Assembly: GCF_047228825.1 (NCBI RefSeq)
Contig: NZ_JBFEGN010000010.1
Coordinates: 17,812-81,811 of the forward strand
DNA: 64,000 bases
Origin: Siminovitchia sp047228825
GTDB taxonomy: Bacteria; Bacillota; Bacilli; Bacillales; Bacillaceae_C
Direction of reading: 5' to 3'
Shown here: one piece after another, positions 40,943-50,157 of the stretch
Numbering within the stretch: position 1 is the first letter of the stretch
How the letters are laid out: every line of letters begins with the position of its first letter
Program-made: the position numbers and the translations under genes
The notes under the pieces: model-generated
The model's input: the letters and a program-made list of their open reading frames with translations, nothing else
The model's database searches: none
What the model was told of the DNA's origin: nothing

Positions 40943-42523
40943 ATGAAGATGTGGTTTAAAAATACGAAGACGTCGGTAAAATTGATTACTGCATTTGTAA
41001 TTGTTGCATTGTTTCAAATCGGCATCGGGTTTTGGGCTATTGCCAATATGGGCAAGCTTAACAGCAGCCTGGAGAGGATGTATGATGAAAATCTAAAACC
41101 GGTAGTGGCCACCATGGAAACAAAATCTCTCTATCAGGACTTGAAGACAAAATGGCAGAATATAAGAGCAAAAGATTCAAAAGATGCCATTTTTAGAGAT
41201 ATGAATGTGCGTAGAGAAAAAATTGTCAGTAATTTCGAAACATATAAACAGGTTGAATTATCCAAAGAACAAAAAAGGTTATTGGAAAAATTTTATCCAT
41301 TATGGGAAGCACATAATAAACTTTTCGATGAATCCGTCGAGTCGATTATTGACGGCAAGACGACACAAGCCGATTATGTGGGCGGTGAGTTTCGGGATTT
41401 ACAATATCAAGTGGATGTCATGATTGATGAGATGATTCAATTGGACATGGCTTTAGCCGAAAAGGCAAAGAATGATTCCCAATCCCTGTACAAAATGACT
41501 AAAACGATTACAATTGCGGCCATAATTGCCGTGTTTGCAGCCAGCATTGCATTGGGCATTCTTATATCAAAATCGATATCACGCCCTTTAAACAAAGTTG
41601 TAAATCTGGTTGAAAAAGTTGCAGAGGGGGATTTGCGAGAAACAACCGATATTCATACGAATGATGAAATGGGTATGCTGGCAAAGTCTGTAAATAAAAT
41701 GGTATATCATGTAAGGGACATCATACAACATATTTTAGTTGCTTCACAGAATTTATCCGCATCATCTGAACAGGTCTCTGCCAGCACAGAAGAAATTGCA
41801 AGCACAAATACAGACCAGGCCAAAGCTGCGCAAACGATGAATGAATTGTTCGCAGAGTTGTCGGCCGCTATTGATTCTGTTGCCCAAAATACTGAAGAGG
41901 CGGCGGCTTTGTCCAATGAAACAATCCGGATTGCCCGGGAAGGCGAAAAAATTGTTGTATCATCTACAAAAGATTCAGGCGTTGTAAGCGAACAAATGGC
42001 ACGTTTGGAAGCAGATTCAATCAAGATAGGCGATATTATTGAAGTCATCGGCGATATCGCGGAACAAACTAATTTGCTTTCATTAAACGCGGCCATTGAA
42101 GCTGCCCGGGCCGGCGAGCAAGGGCGCGGATTTGCAGTGGTTGCAGATGAAGTCCGCAAACTGGCGGAAAAAAGCAGCAAGGCTGCAGAACAAATTACCG
42201 AAATTATCCAAGGCATGCAGGAAGCAACAGCTTTTAGTGTAAAAGCCGTAGAGAAAGGTGTTGCCTCAAACCATCAATCCGCAAAAGCATTTGAAAAAAT
42301 CATTGAAATGATTCATCAAACAGCAAACAAGGTTACTGAGATTGCCGGAGCGAGTGAGGAACAGGCAGCCCAATCGGGAGAAGTGCTCTCTTTTATTGAT
42401 AATATTACGGCTGCAACAGAAGAGGCTACGGCAAGCAGTCAAGAAACGGCAGCCACTGCGCAGGCCCTGGCGGATTTGGCGGAGGAATTGCATCAATCAG
42501 TTGCCGTTTTCAAGGTAAATTAA
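40943..42523 (+). CDS. Methyl-accepting chemotaxis protein
   Basis: A second membrane chemoreceptor of 526 residues with the same plan as the one at 27392-28993. Membrane helix about 11-32, helical four-helix-bundle-like sensor about 33-182, second helix about 190-210, HAMP (SISRPLNKVVNLVEKVAEGDL), then the signalling hairpin EVIGDIAEQTNLLSLNAAIEAARAGEQGRGFAVVADEVRK. The C-terminus is LHQSVAVFKVN. The frame opens at 40907, but CTGGAGG fits ATG 40943. It is 300 bases before cheW and likely signals through CheW-CheA here; ligand unknown. Confidence 0.95.
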   Translation: MKMWFKNTKTSVKLITAFVIVALFQIGIGFWAIANMGKLNSSLERMYDENLKPVVATMETKSLYQDLKTKWQNIRAKDSKDAIFRDMNVRREKIVSNFETYKQVELSKEQKRLLEKFYPLWEAHNKLFDESVESIIDGKTTQADYVGGEFRDLQYQVDVMIDEMIQLDMALAEKAKNDSQSLYKMTKTITIAAIIAVFAASIALGILISKSISRPLNKVVNLVEKVAEGDLRETTDIHTNDEMGMLAKSVNKMVYHVRDIIQHILVASQNLSASSEQVSASTEEIASTNTDQAKAAQTMNELFAELSAAIDSVAQNTEEAAALSNETIRIAREGEKIVVSSTKDSGVVSEQMARLEADSIKIGDIIEVIGDIAEQTNLLSLNAAIEAARAGEQGRGFAVVADEVRKLAEKSSKAAEQITEIIQGMQEATAFSVKAVEKGVASNHQSAKAFEKIIEMIHQTANKVTEIAGASEEQAAQSGEVLSFIDNITAATEEATASSQETAATAQALADLAEELHQSVAVFKVN

Positions 42524-42648
42524 CTTTCTGCTGTTTACAGATTTTCTGAGGTGAAAGTCCGACTCATTAGGTGGACAAAGCAAGGTCGGTATAGAGCGTG
42601 GTAAAGCAGACAGCAACTGTTTAAATAGTGAAAAAACTCCTTGCGTTC
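42524..42648. other. Gap between receptor and che promoter
   Basis: No coding gene found. GAGGTGAAAGTCC at 42549-42561, followed by a GGTGGACAAAGCAAGG stretch, resembles the 5' RNA of some group II introns, but no reverse transcriptase or domain V is present, so this is at most a fragment. Confidence 0.3.
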
Positions 42649-42675
42649 TAAAGAAAATGCAATATGTGCCGATAA
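42649..42675 (+). promoter_or_regulatory. SigD-type promoter of the che gene set
   Basis: TAAA (42649-42652), exactly 15 bases, GCCGATAA (42668-42675): almost perfect SigD consensus, 153 bases before the first cheW. Confidence 0.85.
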
Positions 42676-42827
42676 AAAACATATGGAATTGAGTTTGTAA
42701 GCCAGATACCCGATCAAAATGCTTTTTCGTATAAATGATGTTGTGCGAGGTAACGGATGGTCGTTTGACCGTTAAGTCATATAAGATCTCGGCTTGTGGG
42801 CGTTTTATTTTGGAAGGGGAGGTTCAA

Positions 42828-43271
42828 ATGAATTCAACAAATGGTCAATATGTTGTTTTTACGATTAATGATAAACATTTTGGAATTTCCATTCAAGATG
42901 TCCATGAAATTACCAGGATGAGGACCGTGAAGTGGGTGCCCAATTCAAAAGAAGAGTTTTTGGGGGTCATTCATTTCAGAGAAAAGGTCATACCGATTAT
43001 CAGCTTGCACAGAATGTTTTTGGAAAGGGAAAATGAACTGGAGTCGAAAACCCGCGTGATCGTTTTGAATAACGATTATCAAGATATTGGGTTTGTGGTG
43101 GACGATGTGGATCAGGTGAAGTTTTTGCCCGAGGAATACATAACCCCCGCTCCTCACTCATCCCAGAGTGAATGGATCAAAGGGGTGTATCACCATGGCC
43201 ATGAAACGATAACACTCCTGAATTTGAAGTCTCTGCTAAGCAAGGCAGATGTCCGGAAAGTGATGGAATAG
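42828..43271 (+). CDS. cheW: Chemotaxis scaffold protein CheW (first copy)
   Basis: A 147-residue CheW-like coupling protein that joins receptors and CheA. NGQYVVFTINDKHFGISIQD, FLGVIHFREKVIPIISLHRM, DIGFVVDDVDQV and a final VYHHGHETITLLNLKSLL are the family pattern. It is slightly unusual in having IHFREK where most have INLRGK; the second CheW copy has the standard INLRG form. GGAAGGGGAGG precedes ATG 42828; upstream extension in frame to 42735 is not needed. First gene of the che run, just after the SigD promoter. Confidence 0.9.
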   Translation: MNSTNGQYVVFTINDKHFGISIQDVHEITRMRTVKWVPNSKEEFLGVIHFREKVIPIISLHRMFLERENELESKTRVIVLNNDYQDIGFVVDDVDQVKFLPEEYITPAPHSSQSEWIKGVYHHGHETITLLNLKSLLSKADVRKVME

Positions 43272-43345
43272 CCGATTGTCGACTATGAATGGGAAACAAA
43301 TAGCCAAAGGGCATTGGCAAAAGAAGAGTGGGAGTGGTTGAAGCG

Positions 43346-43762
43346 ATGGAAGCGATCCAACTGGAAAAATATATTGCGTTTGCCATAGGCGAAGATTTAT
43401 ATGGCGTCAAAATTATTGAGGTTAAAGAGATTGTCAAAATGCAGGAGATAACCGTTATCCCGAACACCAATGCTTATATAAAAGGAGTCATTAATTTGCG
43501 GGGCATTGTGATCCCGATTGTCAGCCTCAGACACCGGTTGGGTTTGCCGGAAGAAAAAGATACAAAGGATACCAGAATTGTAGTGGTCAATTATGAAGGG
43601 GAAATGGTTGGCATCGTTGTTGACAAAGTAAGCCGGGTGGTTACATTTGAAGACATTCAATCTTCGCCCGATCATAATGAGAGCCCTTTTTTTGGCGGAA
43701 TCGGGATTTCGGGGGAAGATCTGGTGACGATTTTAAATTTAAATGAAATTCTTCGGCAATAG
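43346..43762 (+). CDS. cheW: Chemotaxis scaffold protein CheW (second copy)
   Basis: A 138-residue second CheW. EKYIAFAIGEDLYGVKIIEV, PNTNAYIKGVINLRGIVIPI with INLRG, and VGIVVDKVSRV are clear. Two CheW proteins with divergent surfaces could link different receptor classes, soluble HemAT and the membrane receptors, to CheA; that is inference. ATG 43346 is chosen over GTG 43328 and 43334 because of the spacing from GGGAGTGG. The gap to cheA is 11 bases. Confidence 0.92.
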   Translation: MEAIQLEKYIAFAIGEDLYGVKIIEVKEIVKMQEITVIPNTNAYIKGVINLRGIVIPIVSLRHRLGLPEEKDTKDTRIVVVNYEGEMVGIVVDKVSRVVTFEDIQSSPDHNESPFFGGIGISGEDLVTILNLNEILRQ

Positions 43763-43773
43763 GTGGTGAAAAC

Positions 43774-45810
43774 ATGGAAACTTTTGATTTAACTGAGTTT
43801 TTGGGCGTTTTTATCGATGAGGTTGATGAGCAGCTGCAAATAATGGATCAAGAAGTATTGGCCCTTGAAGAAAATGGGGAATCCCAAGAAGTGATCCAAA
43901 AGCTTTTTCGTGCCGCCCATACGATAAAAGGGTCCTCTGCGACGATGGGCTTTACAGACATGTCCCAATTAACCCATGCGATGGAACATTTGCTGGACCA
44001 TGTGCGCAACAATCGGTTAACTGTGGATGAAGCGTTAATTGACCTTTTGTTTACATGCCTGGACCAATTAAAACAGTTAAAAGATGAGATTGTATCCGAG
44101 GAAGAACAAAGAACGGATGTGACTCCGCTTATCCGGGAAGTACAGTCCTTTTCCCAGAGAACCGGGCAAGCCAGCGCTTCCGGACAACCTGGAAGCAAAG
44201 GAAAAACTTCTGCTTTGTTCACAGTAGAAACGCATCGGAAGGCCAGTTCTTTTATGGAAAACGGATTGCATATTTTTCAAATTGGCGTAAAAATATCTCC
44301 CGATTGTGAAATGAAGTCAGTGCGTGCTTTTTTAATTTATAACGAATTGCAGTCGTTGGGGGAAATGATTCAAACCATCCCGCCCATGAGCAGCGAAGAT
44401 GAAAATGATTTTGATCATCTTTGCTTCCTGATGGCCACACAGTACGATAGCCAGGAAATCAAAGATCTGCTTCATTCGATGAACGAAATAGCGGAGGCAA
44501 GTGTCACCCCATTTACACCGGAGCTTGAGGCAGAAAGAAAGCTTGTAAAAGAGACGGTTGCAGACACTGGATCCGAAGAAAAAAAGCCTGTTAAACGCGG
44601 AAAGCGGGACGATGCGAAGCAAAAGAAACAGACGGTTCGCGTAGATGTGGACCGGTTGGAGCATTTAATGAATTTGGTTGGTGAATTGGTGATCGATCAA
44701 ACCCGGATCAGCCAGGTGGCGGGCATGCTGGGCAAACAATATTCCGGGGATGAAGTGATCGGAGAACTGAATCAGGTAACCGATCATGTTGGGCGGGTAA
44801 TCGGAGAGCTTCACCAAAGCGTGATGAAAGTCCGCATGCTTCCCATAGGTCAATTATTCAGCCGGTACCCGAGAATGGTTCGTGATCTGTCCCATTCCTT
44901 GAACAAGGAAGTTGATCTGGTCATTGAAGGCCAAGAAACAGAGTTGGACCGGACAGTGATTGAAAAAATGGGCGATCCGCTCATTCACTTAATTCGAAAT
45001 GCGGTTGATCACGGACTTGAGTCCAAAGAGGAGCGGGTAAGGAGCAACAAGCCGGAAAAAGGCCTCTTGCGGATTACGGCCTATCACGAGGAGAATCAGG
45101 TTGTCATTACCGTCGAAGATGATGGTGCAGGAATAAACCCGGAAAAAATAAAGGCTTCGGCCATTAAAAAAGGGCTTATCAGTTCGGAAGAGGCCGAAAC
45201 AATGACAGACAAAGAGGCGATCCAGTTAATTTTCCGCCCGGGCTTTTCGACTGTTACGAATGTAAGTGATGTTTCCGGAAGAGGAGTGGGCATGGATATT
45301 GTCCGGAATCATATTGAAAGTTTAAATGGCATTATTGAATTGGATTCAAAATTGGGTAAAGGAACTGCCTTCAAAATCAAAATTCCATTAACTTTGGCCA
45401 TTATTACAGGCCTCATTGTTGGCATAGGCGAGAGAATTTTTATTATCCCGATGAGCAACGTACTGGAAATTGTCCGGGTTCCTTTGGAATCAATCCAAAC
45501 GATTAAAGGCAAATCCATTGTCGTGATCAGGGAACAAGTGCTGCCTGTTGTGTGGCTGCACGATTTATTGCAGATACCGAGGAAAGAACGAAAAAACAGG
45601 CAAATTCCGCTTGTCATTGTAGGTTTGGGTGAAAAAAGAATCGCTTTAATGGTAGATGAGTTGCACGGAAACCAGGAAATCGTTGTAAAATCATTGGGGA
45701 AATATATCGGGAAAATCAAATATATATCAGGAGCTACTATATTGGGTGATGGCAGAGTTGAATTAATTCTGGAAGTTGCCGGAATTTCCCGGGTTGTAAA
45801 CGATGAATAA
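43774..45810 (+). CDS. cheA: Chemotaxis histidine kinase CheA
   Basis: A 678-residue CheA. P1 Hpt domain with phosphorylated His49 (LFRAAHTIKGSSATMGF), a variable P2-like region (about 135-290), dimerisation domain P3 from about 290 (QTVRVDVDRLEHLMNLVGEL), ATP-binding P4 with LIRNAVDHGLE, DGAGINPEKI and GRGVGMDIVRN, and the CheW-like P5 domain (about 530-678, GKGTAFKIKIPLTLAIITGL). The protein autophosphorylates and passes phosphate to CheY and CheB. GGTGGTGAAA precedes ATG 43774. All functional domains appear intact. Confidence 0.96.
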   Translation: METFDLTEFLGVFIDEVDEQLQIMDQEVLALEENGESQEVIQKLFRAAHTIKGSSATMGFTDMSQLTHAMEHLLDHVRNNRLTVDEALIDLLFTCLDQLKQLKDEIVSEEEQRTDVTPLIREVQSFSQRTGQASASGQPGSKGKTSALFTVETHRKASSFMENGLHIFQIGVKISPDCEMKSVRAFLIYNELQSLGEMIQTIPPMSSEDENDFDHLCFLMATQYDSQEIKDLLHSMNEIAEASVTPFTPELEAERKLVKETVADTGSEEKKPVKRGKRDDAKQKKQTVRVDVDRLEHLMNLVGELVIDQTRISQVAGMLGKQYSGDEVIGELNQVTDHVGRVIGELHQSVMKVRMLPIGQLFSRYPRMVRDLSHSLNKEVDLVIEGQETELDRTVIEKMGDPLIHLIRNAVDHGLESKEERVRSNKPEKGLLRITAYHEENQVVITVEDDGAGINPEKIKASAIKKGLISSEEAETMTDKEAIQLIFRPGFSTVTNVSDVSGRGVGMDIVRNHIESLNGIIELDSKLGKGTAFKIKIPLTLAIITGLIVGIGERIFIIPMSNVLEIVRVPLESIQTIKGKSIVVIREQVLPVVWLHDLLQIPRKERKNRQIPLVIVGLGEKRIALMVDELHGNQEIVVKSLGKYIGKIKYISGATILGDGRVELILEVAGISRVVNDE

Positions 45811-45839
45811 CTTCATATCAGAATGGGAGCAATAGGAAA

Positions 45840-46199
45840 ATGAGGATTTTAATTGTGGACGACGCCGCCTTTATGCGGATGACCTTGAGAAAAATGTTGG
45901 AAGAATTTGGACATGAAATCATTGGAGAGGCTGTTGATGGCAATGATGCCGTTGAAAAATACAAAGAATTAAGGCCTGACCTGGTTACCATGGATATTAC
46001 CATGCCAAACAAAGATGGCATAACGGCAACAAGGGAAATCAAGGAATTTGACCCCAAAGCCAAAGTGCTGATTTCATCGGCAATGGGACAAGAATCGATG
46101 GTGAAAGATGCCATCATAGCGGGTGCATCCGATTTTATTGTCAAACCGATAGATCCGCAGAGAATGCGTACTGCAATTACCAAAATGGGCGGCAAATAA
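45840..46199 (+). CDS. cheY: Chemotaxis response regulator CheY
   Basis: A 119-residue single receiver domain. Acid pocket ILIVDDAAFMR (Asp7, Asp8), phospho-acceptor Asp52 (TMDITMPNKDG), the S/T switch (Ser79-Ser80 in KVLISSAMGQ) and conserved Lys102 (FIVKPIDP). In Bacillus, CheY-P binds FliM and promotes counter-clockwise flagellar rotation. GGGAGCAATAGGA precedes ATG 45840. In B. subtilis cheY lies in the fla/che operon with flagellar genes; here it sits in a separate signalling cluster. Confidence 0.95.
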   Translation: MRILIVDDAAFMRMTLRKMLEEFGHEIIGEAVDGNDAVEKYKELRPDLVTMDITMPNKDGITATREIKEFDPKAKVLISSAMGQESMVKDAIIAGASDFIVKPIDPQRMRTAITKMGGK

Positions 46200-46264
46200 C
46201 ATAAGCAATGCTGCGGCTGATATGAAAAAGAGTGCAGCATGCGGTCAAGTGAGGTTGGGAATTT

Positions 46265-46726
46265 ATGAATCTAATGAATTTGGAGCCTTTTTTAAAGGCT
46301 TCTGCATACGTTTTTGAGCAATTTCAAATGAGTTGTCAAGAATTGAACAGCGAGCAGGAATATGAAGCGGAATCATCCGAAGATATATTAACGATGGTCG
46401 GGATCACCGGAGATATACGCGGGCAGATCATTTTTAGAATCCCCATGCAGGTCGGCTTGGAGATTTCTTCTGTAATGATGGGGGTTCCAACAATAAAATC
46501 CCTGGATCAAATGGCACAGAGCGCACTTTTGGAATTGGGCAATATGATTTGCGGGAATGCCATGACCATTTTTACAGAAAAAGGGTTATCCATGAATATC
46601 ACACCCCCAACTTTAGTTGTCGGAAAATCAATCGAGGTTTCCGGAACGGAAGTGAATACGTTATACACAACCCTTTCGGTCAACAATATGGATTCCATTG
46701 AGCTGCGGGTATTGTATGAAGAATAA
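46265..46726 (+). CDS. cheX: CheX-like CheY-P phosphatase
   Basis: A 153-residue CheC/FliY/CheX-superfamily phosphatase. The ExxN active-site motif is in SALLELGNMICGNAMTIFTE near residues 90-100, and VGITGDIRGQIIFRIPMQ fits the family. CheX dimers remove phosphate from CheY-P. In B. subtilis this task is done by CheC and FliY; the presence of cheX directly after cheY suggests it does so here. ATG 46265 follows GAGGTTGGG; ATG 46274 is an alternative. Confidence 0.88.
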   Translation: MNLMNLEPFLKASAYVFEQFQMSCQELNSEQEYEAESSEDILTMVGITGDIRGQIIFRIPMQVGLEISSVMMGVPTIKSLDQMAQSALLELGNMICGNAMTIFTEKGLSMNITPPTLVVGKSIEVSGTEVNTLYTTLSVNNMDSIELRVLYEE

Positions 46727-46751
46727 GGCATATCAAGTTAAAGGTGAAACC

Positions 46752-47558
46752 ATGCTTAATGTGATTGACTCACAGAACGATTATGAACAATTTATCTTAA
46801 GAATCAAGAAACGGACAAACATTGATTTGCACTTATATAAAGAAGAGCAGATGAAGCGAAGGTTAAAAGCATTTAAAACAAGAAAGGGTTTTTCCACCTT
46901 CAATGATTTTTATGCTGCAATGTTGGATGACCGTGTTCTTTTTGATGAATTTTTAGATCATATGACGATTAATGTTACGGAATTTTTCCGGAATCCTGCA
47001 CGCTGGGAAGTGCTCGGAAAAAAGATTATTCCCGACATTTTATCGAAAAAAGAAAGGATCCGTTGCTGGAGTGCTGCCTGTTCGACCGGGGAGGAGCCCT
47101 ATAGTGCAGCAATGGTACTGTCATCTTTACAAATAAAAGATTATCGGATTTTGGCAACGGACATTAATCAAAAGGTTATGGAGATAGCCAAACGTGGGGA
47201 ATACAAGGAAAGTTCATTAAAAAATTTGTCTCCTTTACAAATTTCCACTTTTTTTGAGGCTTCTGGCGACCGTTACATCATCAGGGAAAATATAAAAAGC
47301 AAGGTTGAATTTAAACAGCAAAACTTGTTGTCGGACCCTTTTCCTGAAGGATTTGACCTCATTATCTGCCGCAATGTATTAATCTATTTTACAGATGATG
47401 CCAAGGAACAAGTCTTTAACAAATTCGGCAAGGCGCTGAATCAGGGCGGATACCTTTTTGTGGGAGGGTCAGAGCAGATTTTTCAGCCTGAGAAATATGG
47501 ATTGAAAGAAACAGACACATTTTTTTATAAGAAAATGCAGGAGAGGTTACAGTGTTAA
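46752..47558 (+). CDS. cheR: Chemoreceptor methyltransferase CheR
   Basis: A SAM-dependent glutamate methyltransferase of 268 residues. N-terminal helical CheR domain (about 10-80, with HMTINVTEFFRNP), then the SAM-binding domain: WSAACSTGEEPYSAAMVL, ILATDINQKVMEIAKRGEY and DLIICRNVLIYF. It adds methyl groups to receptor Glu residues for adaptation. The frame opens at 46698; AAAGGTGA before ATG 46752 decides the start. Ends 7 bases into cheB. Confidence 0.95.
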   Translation: MLNVIDSQNDYEQFILRIKKRTNIDLHLYKEEQMKRRLKAFKTRKGFSTFNDFYAAMLDDRVLFDEFLDHMTINVTEFFRNPARWEVLGKKIIPDILSKKERIRCWSAACSTGEEPYSAAMVLSSLQIKDYRILATDINQKVMEIAKRGEYKESSLKNLSPLQISTFFEASGDRYIIRENIKSKVEFKQQNLLSDPFPEGFDLIICRNVLIYFTDDAKEQVFNKFGKALNQGGYLFVGGSEQIFQPEKYGLKETDTFFYKKMQERLQC

Positions 47559-48625
47559 AAATCAGAGTGCTCGTTGTTGACGACTCCATGTTTATGCGCA
47601 AGCTTCTTTCAGACCTCATTAATAAAGATCCGATCCTACAAGTTGTCGGCATCGCCAAAAACGGGCTGGAGGCCATAGATTTAACGAAAAAGCTAAAGCC
47701 CGACGTCATTACAATGGATATTGAAATGCCAGAAATGGACGGTATATCAGCACTTGGAGAAATCATGAAACATTTCCCCACCCCCACTTTAATGGTCAGT
47801 TCTCTTACGGATAAGGGGGCATATGAAACCATCAGGGCTCTCCAGCTCGGTGCTGTGGATTTTATTCAAAAGCCTTCGGGCGCCATCTCGGTTGATATGT
47901 TTCGGGTGAGGGAAGAGCTTGTTGCAAAAATAAAAACAGCAGCCAAAGCCCCCATTTCAACGTTTAACCAACCTATACGCCATATAAATGAAAAGATTAA
48001 GAAAGAAACCCGCAGCATTGTTCCGAAAACTACTTTTGACCAAATATTTGCGATTGGAACATCCACAGGCGGACCCAAAGCTTTGGAAACTGTCATAACG
48101 GCTTTACCGGCGGATTTTCTTGATCCGATTCTGGTTGTGCAGCATATGCCTCCAAAGTTTACCCATTTTTTGGCCAAAAGGTTAAACGATATTTCAAATG
48201 TAAAGGTGACCGAAGCGGAAAACAACGAAATCATACAAGGCGGTACCGTTTATATCGCACCCGGAGACTTTCACATGGAGGTCCGCCAAACAATCAATGG
48301 GTATCGCGTCGCATTGAACAAACAGCCACATAGGAATGGACATCGCCCATCTGTCGATGTTTTATATGATTCGGTTGCCAAGCTAAAGAAGTTAAAGCGC
48401 CACTATATCATCATGACCGGAATGGGCAATGACGGTGCCCAAGGAATGCTGAAAGGCAAACAGGAAGGTGCTGCTTCAACCATTGCCGAATCTGAAGCAA
48501 CCTGTGTTGTATATGGTATGCCAAAATCGGCCATACAACTGGGGTGCGTTGATCATGTAGTTCCCTTGCATCGTATCTCTTCAAAAATGGTAGAATTGTC
48601 AAAAAGGCAGAATAAGCGCCAATAA
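47552..48625 (+). CDS. cheB: Chemotaxis methylesterase CheB
   Basis: A 357-residue receiver-methylesterase. The receiver domain (about 5-120) has VDDSMFMR and phospho-Asp56 (TMDIEMPEMDG). After a linker, the esterase domain (about 163-350) holds the catalytic Ser171 (GTSTGGPKAL), His198 (VVQHMPPKFT) and Asp294 (MTGMGNDGAQGM). It removes methyl groups from receptors, or deamidates them, when phosphorylated by CheA. GTG 47552 overlaps the end of cheR. Followed by a strong terminator that closes the che gene set. Confidence 0.96.
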   Translation: MLKIRVLVVDDSMFMRKLLSDLINKDPILQVVGIAKNGLEAIDLTKKLKPDVITMDIEMPEMDGISALGEIMKHFPTPTLMVSSLTDKGAYETIRALQLGAVDFIQKPSGAISVDMFRVREELVAKIKTAAKAPISTFNQPIRHINEKIKKETRSIVPKTTFDQIFAIGTSTGGPKALETVITALPADFLDPILVVQHMPPKFTHFLAKRLNDISNVKVTEAENNEIIQGGTVYIAPGDFHMEVRQTINGYRVALNKQPHRNGHRPSVDVLYDSVAKLKKLKRHYIIMTGMGNDGAQGMLKGKQEGAASTIAESEATCVVYGMPKSAIQLGCVDHVVPLHRISSKMVELSKRQNKRQ

Positions 48626-48671
48626 ATATTTTCATTAAGATGTTCTGAAACATGTATCATCAAATTTTTCA

Positions 48672-48702
48672 CCCCATCCAGCTTTCTTGGATGGGGCTTT
48701 TT
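48672..48702 (+). terminator. Terminator of the che gene set
   Basis: A perfect 9-bp stem (48672-48680 with 48688-48696), a 7-base loop, then CTTTTT. Confidence 0.92.
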
Positions 48703-48846
48703 CAATAATCCCCGAGGGAGATTCGTTCAAAAAGTGTGTTCCCAGTAATGTATCGCTGTTTTGTATATTCTAAAAATTGTCTTGAATACCATTTTGATTA
48801 ATGATTAAATGAAGAAAACAGCACATCACGATTGGAGTGGACGAAA

Positions 48847-50157
48847 ATGTCAACAGCAAGCATTGTCTCCCGTTTAAAAGCGGTTGTGCCTGAATACCGT
48901 ATTGATGATGGCGGAGATTACGATTTCCGGTTTGGCAATGGGGGAAAAGTGTCGGTTTATCCTAAAACCGAGCAAGAAATAGCCGATATTTTGGCCTACG
49001 CAAACGAGTCGGGACAAACCGTTTCGGTGATGGGCAGCGGGACGAAAAAAGGATTTGGCGGATTAATGGAATCGGCTGATATCCTGATTTCACTGAGAGA
49101 CTATAAAGGGATCGTGGAGCATGTTCAAGGTGACATGACTGTAACGGTCAAGGCAGGTACCCTTTTTGGTGATTTGCAACATTTCCTTGCCGGCTTTCAA
49201 CAAAAAGTGGCAATCGATCCGTTTACCCCTGAAGCAGCCACGGTGGGCGGGGTGATTGCCGCCAATGACAGCGGCCCGAAGCGATTTAGGCATGGATCCG
49301 CACGGGATTCTGTCATCGGAATGAGGATCGTTTATCCGGACGGCACAATAATCCATACCGGCGGCAAAGTGGTAAAAAATGTGGCAGGTTACGATATGAA
49401 TAAATTATTTATCGGTTCCATGGGAACGCTTGGGGTGATTTCCGAAGCCACATTCAAATTGCGTCCTCTTCCAAAGTATGAAAGCGTCGCCTTCGTCACT
49501 TTCCCGGCCAATCACATGGAAGAAATTCGCCGGTTTGCGATTCAGCTTTTGGATGCCATACTGGAACCTGTTGCGATTGAATTGCTGAATCCGACATTGG
49601 CTGCCAATCTGACAGGGCATGGATGTACAACAATGGTTGTCGGTTTTGAGGATGTGGAAAGTTCGGTTCTTTATCAGGAAAACATGCTCAGTACAATGAA
49701 GCCTTCAGGCTCTGAATTGTTCATATTGTCTGAAGAGGAAACGAAACAATTTTGGCATGCATTTTATTCAAAACGAAACGATGATAATGAATTTTTTAAG
49801 GCTGGCATTAAAATTGGGGTCGTTAATTCGGATGTTGTGTCAATAATCGATGAAACGATTAAACTAGAAAACTCCGAATACATAGAAATGGAGGCCCATG
49901 GCGGTTTGGGGCATGGGCTATGCCGAATCAATCTTTACGGAGAAGAAGCCAAAGTGATTGATGCAATAAAACAAATGAGAAACAAAGCAGAACAGCTTGG
50001 AGGTTACGCCGTCATTACACATTTGCCTTTAACTTTAAGAAAAGAGCTTTCTGTTTGGGGAGAAAAGCCGCCTTACTTTTTTTTGCTGGAAGGGATTAAA
50101 AAAGAGATTGATCCAAAAGGCATATTAAATCCGTACAGATTTGTGGGAGGGATATAA
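48847..50157 (+). CDS. glcE: FAD-binding oxidase subunit GlcE-like
   Basis: A 436-residue FAD-binding PCMH-type subunit of the glycolate/lactate oxidase complex, related to GlcE. The PP-loop region VSVYPKTEQEIADILAYANE, the FAD-binding VGGVIAANDSGPKRFRHGSA and DMNKLFIGSMGTLGVISEAT are clear. It ends DPKGILNPYRFVGGI, a classical GlcE/GlcD terminal motif. GGAGTGG fits ATG 48847 rather than the longer frame from 48832. glcF starts directly at 50158, adjacent to its stop, so the two are coupled. Compared with GlcD, it is probably a partner FAD subunit. Confidence 0.88.
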   Translation: MSTASIVSRLKAVVPEYRIDDGGDYDFRFGNGGKVSVYPKTEQEIADILAYANESGQTVSVMGSGTKKGFGGLMESADILISLRDYKGIVEHVQGDMTVTVKAGTLFGDLQHFLAGFQQKVAIDPFTPEAATVGGVIAANDSGPKRFRHGSARDSVIGMRIVYPDGTIIHTGGKVVKNVAGYDMNKLFIGSMGTLGVISEATFKLRPLPKYESVAFVTFPANHMEEIRRFAIQLLDAILEPVAIELLNPTLAANLTGHGCTTMVVGFEDVESSVLYQENMLSTMKPSGSELFILSEEETKQFWHAFYSKRNDDNEFFKAGIKIGVVNSDVVSIIDETIKLENSEYIEMEAHGGLGHGLCRINLYGEEAKVIDAIKQMRNKAEQLGGYAVITHLPLTLRKELSVWGEKPPYFFLLEGIKKEIDPKGILNPYRFVGGI

